Assembly: GCA_038868115.1 (NCBI GenBank)
Contig: JAWBXA010000001.1
Span: 1-64,000, forward strand
Source of the DNA: JAGTQI01 sp038868115
GTDB lineage: Archaea > Thermoproteota > Bathyarchaeia > Bathyarchaeales > Bathycorpusculaceae
Direction: 5' to 3'
DNA: 64,000 nucleotides
Made by a program: the position numbers and the translations under genes. This document shows, piece by piece, positions 9,451 to 16,368 of this stretch. The notes beneath the pieces are model-generated. The model did not search any database. It was not told the DNA's origin and saw only the letters and a program-made list of their open reading frames with translations. Every line of letters begins with the position of its first letter. The stretch's first letter is position 1.

Positions 9451-10239
9451 CTAAATCAGCCCCCTAGACTTTAAGATTTCAACAATCCTCGTGGCTATCT
9501 CGTCTGGACTTCCCTTGAGGAATTCTGCCTGCTTCTCCACTGGCGGGACATAAAGCTTTTCCATCCTAAGCCATGAGCCAGCCTCGCCAACATCATTTTC
9601 GCTCAAGCCTATGTCTGCCAACCCCATAACTTTGACTTCCTTCTGCATAGCCTTCCGAATTCCCATGATGGAGACGTAGCGCGGCTCATTTATGCCCGTC
9701 TGAACAGCGAAAAGAGCTGGCAACCTAACTTCTAAGCGTTCTTCTAAGCCTCCCTCAAGCTCCCGGTTAACAATGGCTTTTCCATCGCTGAACTCAATCT
9801 TCTTAACCATAGTGGCGTGTGGAATGCCGAGTAACTCGGCCAGGATTGGGCCCACAACAGCACTCCCATCGTCGCCAGCCTGCGCCCCTGTTAGAATTAG
9901 GTCGAAGTGGAGGTTTTTGATTACGCTGTAAAGGATTTTTGCAGTGGCATAGGCGTCTGAGCCGGCAAATTTCGGGTCTGTTAGGCGTATAGCCTTATCG
10001 GCGCCGCGGGCAAGGCACTTTCGTAGCGTGCTTTCAGAGTCTTCTGGTCCGACGGTTATGGCAGTGACTGTGCCGCCGAACTTCTCTTTTATGCGCACAG
10101 CCTCTTCCAGCGCGTAGTCGTCCCACTCGTTAATATCGAAGACCAAACCAGCCGTTTCTATACCCTTGCCAGTCGCGTCAATTTTAAGTTCCGCTTCTGC
10201 CGTTTCCGGAACATGCTTAACACAAACGATAATGTCCAA
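9451..10239 (-). CDS. etfB: Electron transfer flavoprotein beta subunit
   Basis: 262 aa. The opening DIIVCVKHVPET, the GADKAIRLTD segment and LTGAQAGDDGSAVVGP are typical of ETF-beta. The start is TTG at 10239 with GGAGAG 8 bp upstream. It pairs with etfA directly downstream. A TATA-like AAAAAATATATG lies about 45-55 bp upstream on the minus strand. A bifurcating role cannot be judged from this subunit alone. Confidence 0.95.
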   Translation of the reverse strand: MDIIVCVKHVPETAEAELKIDATGKGIETAGLVFDINEWDDYALEEAVRIKEKFGGTVTAITVGPEDSESTLRKCLARGADKAIRLTDPKFAGSDAYATAKILYSVIKNLHFDLILTGAQAGDDGSAVVGPILAELLGIPHATMVKKIEFSDGKAIVNRELEGGLEERLEVRLPALFAVQTGINEPRYVSIMGIRKAMQKEVKVMGLADIGLSENDVGEAGSWLRMEKLYVPPVEKQAEFLKGSPDEIATRIVEILKSRGLI

Positions 10240-10282
10240 TTACATTTCTCTCCTAAACCAGCTTTGAATTGTGTTGTACAAA

Positions 10283-10296
10283 CCGTTATCATATAT
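10283..10296 (-). promoter_or_regulatory. Probable TATA box of etfBA
   Basis: Minus-strand AAAAAATATATGAT lies about 45-55 bp before the etfB TTG. The 152-bp gap between etfB and the divergent phosphatase gene must carry both promoters; only this box is distinct. Confidence 0.4.
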
Positions 10297-10391
10297 TTTT
10301 TGCCCGACTTCGCATGCCAATTTAATGTTAAAATCTGCTTTATCCAGCAAAGTCTTTATCAAACGAAAACTGTAATGGAAACGGAGAAAGC

Positions 10392-11234
10392 ATGAAAAAA
10401 GATTTCGACTGGCTGCCAATACTAATCCAGTGTAGAGACAACGTGAAAAGGCGGATAACCCCGCTTTTAGAGACCGCACACAAACAACAGCAAACAAACC
10501 TCGGCATAGGGGCTGGCGGCGACCCAATAAAACAGATTGACATGGAGGCGGAAAAAGCCATCGTGGAAACCATTGTTGGACAAGGCGTTTCATTCACTTT
10601 GATAAGTGAGGAGTCCGGCATAAAAAGATACGGTGAAAACCCGGACGAAAATTATGTGACAGCGGACCCGATAGATGGAACAACAAACCTAACGAGGGGC
10701 ATACCATTCTACGCAACATCCATAGCAGTGTCCGCAAAGCCAGAACTGAACACCGTTCACACGGCGTTGGTGGCGGACCTTTTCCACGGCACAACATACA
10801 CCGCGGAAAAGCGTAAAGGTGCGTACCGTGACGGGGAGAAAATAGTTCCGTCAAAACAGACAAGCTTGGATGACGCGGTGATAGGCATAGACCTAAATAC
10901 TTACAAGGCACATGAAATTGCCCCACAACTAACAAGTCTAATTGAGAAGACGAAGCATATACGCCATCTGGGGGCCAACGCCCTAGAACTGTGCTACGTG
11001 GCTGACGGAACAACAGACGCTTTCATAGACATCCGCGGAAAGCTCAGAACAACAGACACGGCGGCTGCATGGCTAATAATAAAGGAGGCTGGAGCACTAG
11101 TTACAATGCCAGATGGGAAGCCTTTAAACGCCAGACTGGACCCGAGGGAAAGGCTGACTTTTGTGGCTTCCGCCAACCCGCAAATCCACGAAAAAATTTT
11201 AAGTCTAATAAAAAGGGTTGAAGCAAGCCGATGA
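10392..11234 (+). CDS. Inositol monophosphatase/fructose-1,6-bisphosphatase family phosphatase
   Basis: 280 aa. Metal-binding motifs of the IMPase superfamily are present: ISEESG (about residues 71-76), the signature DPIDGTTNL near 94-102, and a later TTDTAAAWLIIKEAGA segment corresponding to the WDxAAG motif in weakened form. Archaeal members often act on both fructose-1,6-bisphosphate and inositol-1-phosphate, serving gluconeogenesis or lipid head-group synthesis. The ATG has GGAGA close upstream. It overlaps the next gene by 4 bp. The substrate is uncertain. Confidence 0.85.
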   Translation: MKKDFDWLPILIQCRDNVKRRITPLLETAHKQQQTNLGIGAGGDPIKQIDMEAEKAIVETIVGQGVSFTLISEESGIKRYGENPDENYVTADPIDGTTNLTRGIPFYATSIAVSAKPELNTVHTALVADLFHGTTYTAEKRKGAYRDGEKIVPSKQTSLDDAVIGIDLNTYKAHEIAPQLTSLIEKTKHIRHLGANALELCYVADGTTDAFIDIRGKLRTTDTAAAWLIIKEAGALVTMPDGKPLNARLDPRERLTFVASANPQIHEKILSLIKRVEASR

Positions 11235-12070
11235 TAATGCCTTTGATGCCCCACCCTGCCGCCCTTGTAAAGACTAAGGAGACAAGAGTTTTGGTTGTGA
11301 CGGATTTACACATAGGATGGGAAATAGCCCTATCAGAAAAGGGCATACATGTACCAACACAAATGCCAAAACTTCTACAAAAACTAAAGACTCTCATAAG
11401 CTTGTATAAGCCGGAAAAACTTCTGATAGTAGGCGATGTTAAACACACAGTGGCAACAGCAGAAATAAGCGAGTGGCACGACGTCCCAGACTTCTTCACA
11501 GAACTAAAACCGCTCGTCCAAGAAGTACAGGTAATCCGTGGAAACCACGACGGAAACCTAGACCCACTACTCCCAGAAGGCATAAAAACCCTCCCATCCT
11601 CAGGCACAGCCATAGGTGATGTGGGCTTTTTCCACGGTCACCGCTGGCCATCACCAGCACTTTTAAAGTGCAAAACCATTGTGATGGGGCATGTGCACCC
11701 AGTTGTGGGGTTCCGCGACCCTGCCGGATTTAGAATAACGAGGCAGGTTTGGGTTAAGGCAAACTGCAACAAAGAGCAGCTGACAAGGATTTTGCTGGAA
11801 AAGAACAAAATAAAGATTGAGAATAACCCGCAAGAGACATTGCTTAAACATTATGGGGTTAAACCCAAAACCTCCCAACTTTTCATAATGCCGTCCTTCA
11901 ATGAGTATTTAGGAGGAAAACCATTAAACGAGAAAAATTCTGGCGCAGAAGGGGAAAAAGTTGTTGGACCAATATTGAGGGCGAACGCTGTTGACTTGGA
12001 AAATGCGGAAATCTACCTCTTGGATGGCACTTTTCTTGGAACTTTAAGCCAGCTTAAAGCATTAGCATAG
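11231..12070 (+). CDS. Archaeal metallophosphoesterase (calcineurin-like)
   Basis: 279 aa. Metal ligands appear in order: VVTDLHIGWE (DxH), IVGDVKH (GD), RGNHDGN (GNHD), FFHGHRWP and MGHVHP (GHxH). This is the archaeal SbcD-related phosphoesterase family of about 230-280 aa, for which nuclease or phosphodiesterase roles are suspected but not established. The first ATG overlaps the phosphatase stop (ATGA). The C-terminal 60 residues after the catalytic core are family-typical. Confidence 0.82.
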   Translation: MIMPLMPHPAALVKTKETRVLVVTDLHIGWEIALSEKGIHVPTQMPKLLQKLKTLISLYKPEKLLIVGDVKHTVATAEISEWHDVPDFFTELKPLVQEVQVIRGNHDGNLDPLLPEGIKTLPSSGTAIGDVGFFHGHRWPSPALLKCKTIVMGHVHPVVGFRDPAGFRITRQVWVKANCNKEQLTRILLEKNKIKIENNPQETLLKHYGVKPKTSQLFIMPSFNEYLGGKPLNEKNSGAEGEKVVGPILRANAVDLENAEIYLLDGTFLGTLSQLKALA

Positions 12071-12086
12071 CGCAAAGATTTTATAG
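12071..12086 (+). promoter_or_regulatory. BRE/TATA promoter of hsp20
   Basis: CGCAAAGA followed by TTTTATAG ends 33 bp before the hsp20 ATG at 12119, a clear archaeal BRE plus TATA layout with the transcript start expected near 12108. Confidence 0.6.
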
Positions 12087-12118
12087 ACTGAGGTTTTCCA
12101 CACTAACTGGGTGGAAGA

Positions 12119-12715
12119 ATGCCTTCTGAAGAGGATTTTCCAGAATGGTTTAGGAGGAGACGCTTCCCCTTCTTCGGGAGCTGGTTCTTCGAGGACATAG
12201 ACAGAATGTTCCGGGAGATGGAAAGATGGATGGAAGAGGAATTCAAAGAGTTCACTTCGAGAGTCCCAAGAGACTATGTTAAGGAACGTAAACTACCTGA
12301 TGGTTCGACAATAAGGGAGTGGGGGCCCTTCGTTTATGGCTATAGCATAAAAATAGGACCAGACGGAAAACCAGAAATCCGCGAGTTTGGAAACGTCAAG
12401 CCAACCAGGTTAGGACCAAAAGTTAAGGAGGAACGCGAACCGTTAGTGGACATAGTTGAGACAGACAACGAAATTCATGTTGTAGCCGAACTACCCGGCG
12501 TTGAGAAAGAGGATATTAAGCTTCACGGCACAGAAGACACCCTGACTATAAACGTGGATACGCCCCAGCGGAAATATTATAAGGAGTTGACGCTTCCGGC
12601 GAAGGTCAACGTCAAAGAGGCGAAAACCCAGTATAAGAACGGGGTTTTAGAGGTTAAGCTTCCAAAGATTAAAGAAGAGAAGAAGCCAAAAGGTGAACCA
12701 ATAAGAATCGAATAG
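12119..12715 (+). CDS. Small heat shock protein (Hsp20/alpha-crystallin)
   Basis: 198 aa. The N-terminal third (EEDFPEWFRRRRFPFFGSWFFEDIDRMF is rich in Phe/Trp/Arg) resembles the disordered arm of archaeal sHsps. The alpha-crystallin domain runs from about 110 to 190: VDIVETDNEIHVVAELPGV, then YYKELTLPAKVN and the conserved YKNGVLEVKLPK. The C-terminal PIRIE supplies the IxI-like motif used in oligomer assembly. It is an ATP-independent holdase. It has its own strong promoter, fitting heat or stress induction. Confidence 0.9.
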   Translation: MPSEEDFPEWFRRRRFPFFGSWFFEDIDRMFREMERWMEEEFKEFTSRVPRDYVKERKLPDGSTIREWGPFVYGYSIKIGPDGKPEIREFGNVKPTRLGPKVKEEREPLVDIVETDNEIHVVAELPGVEKEDIKLHGTEDTLTINVDTPQRKYYKELTLPAKVNVKEAKTQYKNGVLEVKLPKIKEEKKPKGEPIRIE

Positions 12716-12747
12716 AAAAGCGAGCAACATGCAAAGCTCGTGCTTTC

Positions 12748-13158
12748 ATGAGTGCTAACTCTGAAGATGATATTTTGGACGCCATATGCAAAGAGGTTAA
12801 GGCAGAGGGCAAACTGACAGGGAAGAATCTTACAAGGCTTTATGAGGCGTTTGGACAACGTTTTACAAAGGCATTTGAAGCCCTAAAAGAGAACAGGGTG
12901 AAGAAGTACATTTTTAAGCCCAGCGGGAGAGTTGTATGGGTGGTCGTCGGCAAAGAACGCGACTACTTGATAATACCAAATGCTGAGTTCTGCTCGTGCG
13001 ATGACTTCTATTTCAGAGTTCTGGACAGAAAAATCCACCTCTGCTATCATTTGATAGCCCAGAAAATAGCTAGTATCCTTGAATGGTATGAGAAAATAGA
13101 GGAACACGACGAGCTATACGAACCACTAATGAGGGAGTGGAAGAAACCAACACCTTAA
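12748..13158 (+). CDS. SWIM zinc-finger protein
   Basis: 136 aa. The central part contains FCSC and, about 18 residues later, LCYH: the CxC...CxH pattern of the SWIM zinc finger. An N-terminal helical segment (about 1-60) precedes it. Archaeal single-SWIM proteins are related to Sws1, a partner of Rad51 paralogues in recombination, and similar small proteins occur in many archaea without tested function. A DNA- or protein-binding role is inferred only. It follows hsp20 by 32 bp in the same direction. Confidence 0.75.
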   Translation: MSANSEDDILDAICKEVKAEGKLTGKNLTRLYEAFGQRFTKAFEALKENRVKKYIFKPSGRVVWVVVGKERDYLIIPNAEFCSCDDFYFRVLDRKIHLCYHLIAQKIASILEWYEKIEEHDELYEPLMREWKKPTP

Positions 13159-13202
13159 ATACCGCGACTTAGAATTAGGAAAGCGCACAAAAAGGGATTC
13201 GG

Positions 13203-13319
13203 ATGGACATTGGAGCATACTTTGAAACCCTTAAATATATTCTAATGACAGCAACATTCGTTGTCCTAGTACTAATATTCCTGCACATATTCTATGGAAA
13301 GGAAGAAAAGAGAGGCTAA
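13203..13319 (+). CDS. Small single-span membrane protein (38 aa)
   Basis: ATG at 13203 opens a 38-codon frame with a short polar N-terminus (MDIGAYFETLKY), one hydrophobic span of about 18 residues and a charged tail (GKEEKRG). The layout is that of a real small membrane protein. The ribosome site (GGGATT) is weak, and no family is recognised. It lies convergent to the DUF131 pair. Confidence 0.45.
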   Translation: MDIGAYFETLKYILMTATFVVLVLIFLHIFYGKEEKRG

Positions 13320-13333
13320 ACAAAAAGCCTTTC

Positions 13334-13627
13334 TCAACTTCTTTTTCGCCAAAATACAAGGAACAGTATAACGCTTAAAATCCCAAGGATTATAGCAAAT
13401 AAAACAAGCCATGTAGCCGCTGGACCAGCACCAAAAACGATGGGAATAGGCCATATAAATATAAAACCGCCAAAGCTTTTCGCGCCTTCACCAAACAGAA
13501 GCACAGCAATCACAGTTATTATTATGCCCACAAAAATTATGAAAAAACCTATAAAGAACAACATCATAAAGCGTCTCATCCAATCATTCACTACATTTTC
13601 TCTGCTTTCGCCTTTTTCAGATGCCAT
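13334..13627 (-). CDS. DUF131-like membrane protein
   Basis: 97 aa with two membrane spans (about residues 22-44 and 71-92) and between them the glycine-rich loop GGFIFIWPIPIVFGAG, matching the PIPIVFG motif of archaeal DUF131 proteins. Function is unknown. It follows a second DUF131 gene by 6 bp and looks like a tandem duplicate that has diverged. Confidence 0.7.
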   Translation of the reverse strand: MASEKGESRENVVNDWMRRFMMLFFIGFFIIFVGIIITVIAVLLFGEGAKSFGGFIFIWPIPIVFGAGPAATWLVLFAIILGILSVILFLVFWRKRS

Positions 13628-13633
13628 CTAGTT

Positions 13634-13906
13634 TCACCTACCCCAAAAATAAAGCGCTATGAAAATTATGAAGAGAAAGGCCGTTAGGGCTACCGAAAGC
13701 CACAAAACTATTTTGACGGACTCGCTATCGCTGCCAAAAATTATTGGAAAAGGCCCTATGATTAATGCTCCGCCGCCTCGCGCTCTTCCACTTTTTACGC
13801 TTGAAAGAAAGAGCAGAACAAAAGATGCGAGGATAATTATGACGCCTATAAAAATTATGATTATACCCAACTCGTAAAGCGAACCAGCATCAAACGTCAA
13901 AGCCAT
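13634..13906 (-). CDS. DUF131 membrane protein
   Basis: 90 aa: two membrane spans (about 11-33 and 66-88) flanking a loop with RGGGALIIGPFPIIFGSD, the DUF131 hallmark. No enzymatic residues are evident. It is co-transcribed with the neighbouring copy at 13334-13627. Confidence 0.75.
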   Translation of the reverse strand: MALTFDAGSLYELGIIIIFIGVIIILASFVLLFLSSVKSGRARGGGALIIGPFPIIFGSDSESVKIVLWLSVALTAFLFIIFIALYFWGR

Positions 13907-13931
13907 CAGTCATCCAATTCATTCTTCAATA

Positions 13932-14159
13932 CTACAGACTTTTAAGCATTTTTAAAATGGAGAAGAGCAAAAAGAAAGACCAGCAAGACAGAGCGAAAAG
14001 CCCTATGAATAATAGAGTTACATACCTGAACTCGCTCAAAAGGCTTTTAAAGTTGGCGAAAAGTGAAACAAAGCAATGGACGGAATAATCTAAGATATAC
14101 ACTAGTATACAAAAAGCGCACAGTTTGCGCCGAAAGTTAGAACTCGTTAAAATTGGCAC
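13932..14159 (-). CDS. Possible small membrane protein (75 aa), unrecognised
   Basis: A 75-codon frame rich in Phe, Leu and Cys with two hydrophobic stretches, ending 25 bp before the DUF131 pair on the same strand. It has no clear ribosome site and no recognised family. It could be the first gene of a small-membrane-protein operon or only an open stretch. Confidence 0.25.
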   Translation of the reverse strand: MPILTSSNFRRKLCAFCILVYILDYSVHCFVSLFANFKSLLSEFRYVTLLFIGLFALSCWSFFLLFSILKMLKSL

Positions 14160-14575
14160 ATTTATGGTTATTGCACGTGCAGAGCCATGTGAGAAAACTC
14201 AAAACAACGGAAATAATGTTAGCAGTATCATATGGTCCATACTTCCATTTGTAACAAACTGTTTGAAAAATCTAGGAAACTCCAGAAGCAACTATAACGT
14301 TGCAAAGTAAAAAAGCTCCATAAACAACCTAGACAAACAGCCTTTAATTTTGCCTTTCTGATTCTTCTGCGCTTTTCGTATTCAGAACCTTCCAGAAACT
14401 CATTAAAAAGCCAATGATACCATCACCTAGCAGTTGAATTGAACAAAATTAATTGAAAATGGCGCTACCATGTTAAGGCAGCTGTCGCTATAAGCACCTG
14501 GCCCAATCTCAAATTACTATCAGCCGGAACATGCATGGAACTCTTATATGCAAAAATGAAGGGAAAGAAAACCAT
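14160..14575. other. 416 bp without a convincing gene
   Basis: A short plus-strand frame (14125-14310) overlaps the doubtful ORF at 13932-14159 and has no family match. On the minus strand near 14350-14440 a C-terminal-looking fragment reads LLGDGIIGFLMSFWKVLN and then a charged tail, but it has no start; it may be the end of a lost membrane protein. No structured repeat seen. Confidence 0.4.
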
Positions 14576-14701
14576 ATGCAAAATCAAAAACCAAGCCCAT
14601 GGATAACCACCCACTCAGACATAATCCTCAAAGAAATCAAACAACTCGAACAAGCATTAAAAGCCATAAACCCCTTAAACAATACAATCTTAAAGGCTTA
14701 A
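14576..14701 (+). CDS. Possible 41-aa protein, unrecognised
   Basis: ATG at 14576 opens 41 codons, MQNQKPSPWITTHSDIILKE followed by a helical KQLEQALKAI segment. A TATA-like CTTATATG lies about 30 bp upstream and AAGGGA about 10 bp upstream. The stop overlaps the rsmH stop by 3 bp, convergent. The promoter layout and helical charge pattern favour a real small gene, without a known family. Confidence 0.4.
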   Translation: MQNQKPSPWITTHSDIILKEIKQLEQALKAINPLNNTILKA

Positions 14702-15576
14702 AGCTTCAATGCAGCCCTAAGTCTAGCCGACCTAGCCCTAGGATTCTCCTCAACCTCCTCCTTAGAAGACCTAACAGGCTTTTTCGTCAAAATTTTAACA
14801 ACACCTTCTTTGGCTTTCTCCCTCAGAAAATTCTTGACAATACGATCCTCCAAAGAATGAAACGAGATAACCACAAGCCTACCTCCTTTATCCAACACGT
14901 CAAGAGCCTGAGGCAAAGCCTTCGCCAAATTCTCCAACTCATTGTTCACAGCTATCCTTAAAGCCTGAAAAGTCCTAGTGGCAAAATGAATCCGCTTCCT
15001 ATGATACCATGAGGGCGTCGCCCTCTCAACAGCCATAACCAAATCCACAGTAGTCTTCAACGGCCTAGACCGCATAATTTCCTCGGCAATCCTCCGCGCA
15101 AACCTCTCCTGTCCATAAACCCTCAAAACCCTCTCAATATCCCTCAAACTCCAAAAATTCACTATGGCTTCAGCAGTCAACGGATTTCCCGGGTTATACC
15201 GCATATCAAGAGGCTCATTCCGGTGAAAAGAAAACCCTCGACGGCTTTCCTCTAAATGCCAGCTTGACAAACCCAAATCAAACAAAACCCCAGAAACACG
15301 CTTAAAAGCACATTTCGCAACAATTTCACTCAAATTGGCAAAGTTACCGCAAACGCGGATTAGACGCCCTTCATAACCTGTACCCTCAACCCTCCTCTTA
15401 AGCCCCTCCAAAATTGCAGGATCGGCATCCACCCCCAAAACCCTACCAGAAGGCCCCGTCCGCTCTAAAATGGCCAAAGCATGACCACCCAAACCCACAG
15501 TACAATCAACAAAATCCTCATCAGATTTAGGATCAAGAAAACAAATAACCTCACTCTTCATGACTGGCAGATGCAA
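14698..15576 (-). CDS. rsmH: 16S rRNA (cytosine-1402-N4)-methyltransferase RsmH
   Basis: 292 aa, close to bacterial RsmH (about 310). VDCTVGLGGHALAI at 23-36 is the SAM site, VLGVDADP follows, then FDLGLSSWHLEESRRGFSF and LDMRYNP, and near the end VISFHSLEDRIVKNFLRE: all RsmH signatures. In bacteria it methylates N4 of C1402 in the decoding centre. It is widespread in bacteria and organelles and unusual in archaea, so acquisition from a bacterium is plausible. It stands alone, without the mra/fts cluster of bacteria, upstream of nothing and next to tRNA-Gly. Confidence 0.92.
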   Translation of the reverse strand: MHLPVMKSEVICFLDPKSDEDFVDCTVGLGGHALAILERTGPSGRVLGVDADPAILEGLKRRVEGTGYEGRLIRVCGNFANLSEIVAKCAFKRVSGVLFDLGLSSWHLEESRRGFSFHRNEPLDMRYNPGNPLTAEAIVNFWSLRDIERVLRVYGQERFARRIAEEIMRSRPLKTTVDLVMAVERATPSWYHRKRIHFATRTFQALRIAVNNELENLAKALPQALDVLDKGGRLVVISFHSLEDRIVKNFLREKAKEGVVKILTKKPVRSSKEEVEENPRARSARLRAALKL

Positions 15577-15695
15577 ACTTGAACACCCAAACCCGATACA
15601 AATCTCAAAGCAATCCTAAACCTAAGTTAAAAGGTTGCACATCACATTTTAACGTTTACCACTTCAACCCAGCTGCAAAATAAAATTTCATAAAA

Positions 15696-15768
15696 TGCGG
15701 CCGCCGGGATTTGAACCCGGGTCGCCGGCTCGGGAGGCCGAAGTCCTACCAGGCTAGACCACGGCCGC
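15696..15768 (-). tRNA. tRNA-Gly (anticodon CCC)
   Basis: A 73-nt cloverleaf on the minus strand: 7-bp acceptor stem GCGGCCG/CGGCCGC, 4-bp D stem GTCT/GGAC, anticodon stem TCGGC/GCCGG (one T-G pair) with loop CTCCCGA giving CCC, 4-nt variable loop, and T arm CCGGG-TTCAAAT-CCCGG. The discriminator is A, as in archaeal tRNA-Gly. The 3' CCA is not encoded and there is no intron. Confidence 0.95.
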
Positions 15769-15814
15769 AACAAAATCTACCGAATCCTTCGCCATTTTAG
15801 GTTTGTAAAGGTGA

Positions 15815-15827
15815 CTATATATTTAAA
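15815..15827 (-). promoter_or_regulatory. TATA box of tRNA-Gly
   Basis: Minus-strand TTTAAATATATAG is centred about 53 bp before the mature 5' end, leaving a leader of roughly 28 nt for RNase P. Confidence 0.5.
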
Positions 15828-16059
15828 AACCTTCGCTAAAACAATTTTTTACAATCTGTAAACATTACGTCACGCGACTTTGATTCCACGACCTCTTCAT
15901 GTGTGCCTTTTGAAAAATAAAGCTGTTAAGATAAAAATGGCCGTTGCTGCTTGAAGATCATACCAAACCTCTGAAATTTTGCGTCTAGGAATGATGCAAT
16001 GAATCCATATTATTGAATTTTCTTGAGATAATTAAATCCTTAAGTGTTATCGCGCGTTT

Positions 16060-16099
16060 GCATTTAATGTGCTTGCTTTTCAGCAAGCACATTAAATGC
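16060..16099. repeat. Perfect 18-bp inverted repeat with 4-nt loop
   Basis: GCATTTAATGTGCTTGCT at 16060-16077, loop TTTC, and the exact reverse complement at 16082-16099. Directly after it, AATGC-TT-GCATT (about 16095-16106) can form a competing small hairpin using the same bases. No T-run follows, so a simple terminator is unlikely. Confidence 0.9.
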
Positions 16100-16321
16100 T
16101 TGCATTAAATTCTTTGAAACTTGCACTCAGCTCAGAAGTCTCGAATACACTATTCTAACAGAACAGCCAAGGAGATTCTCAATGTACAAGTAAATATTTT
16201 CACATCACCAACATTCAGTAAAATTGCAGTACCTTGAGGTTCGCTTATGTTTTTTCTTCTCCTTTCGACGTAAGGTTCGAATTCTCTGTCCCCCTAAACT
16301 TTTGTAGTTTGTCGGTGAATG

Positions 16322-16330
16322 TTTAAAAAG
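16322..16330 (+). promoter_or_regulatory. TATA box of purM
   Basis: TTTAAAAAG is centred about 43 bp before the proposed TTG start of purM; a transcript start near 16350 would exclude the ATG at 16336 as the initiator. Confidence 0.5.
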
Positions 16331-16368
16331 CGCTTTTGCAGATTGTTAGTTGTGCGAGGGATTGTTGC

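Larger units (their letters stand above)
15769..16368. other. 600-bp gap before purM
   Basis: No protein gene recognised. The gap holds the tRNA promoter at its left, an 18-bp perfect hairpin at 16060-16099, and the purM TATA box at its right end. A GGTTCGAATTC near 16273 resembles a T-arm but has no surrounding cloverleaf. Confidence 0.5.

Noticed and set aside
10240..11613. Long minus-strand frames opposite the IMPase and phosphoesterase genes
   Set aside because: They are shadows of motif-confirmed plus-strand genes.
14599..14961. Plus-strand 120-aa open frame
   Set aside because: It is antisense to the clear rsmH gene and has the Arg/Ser/Pro-rich composition of a shadow frame.
16265..16290. 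T-arm-like GGTTCGAATTC suggesting another tRNA
   Set aside because: Flanking bases do not form T, anticodon or acceptor stems.
16336..16368. ATG at 16336 as the purM start
   Set aside because: It lies only a few bases after the TATA box and adds a Cys-rich leader not found in PurM.
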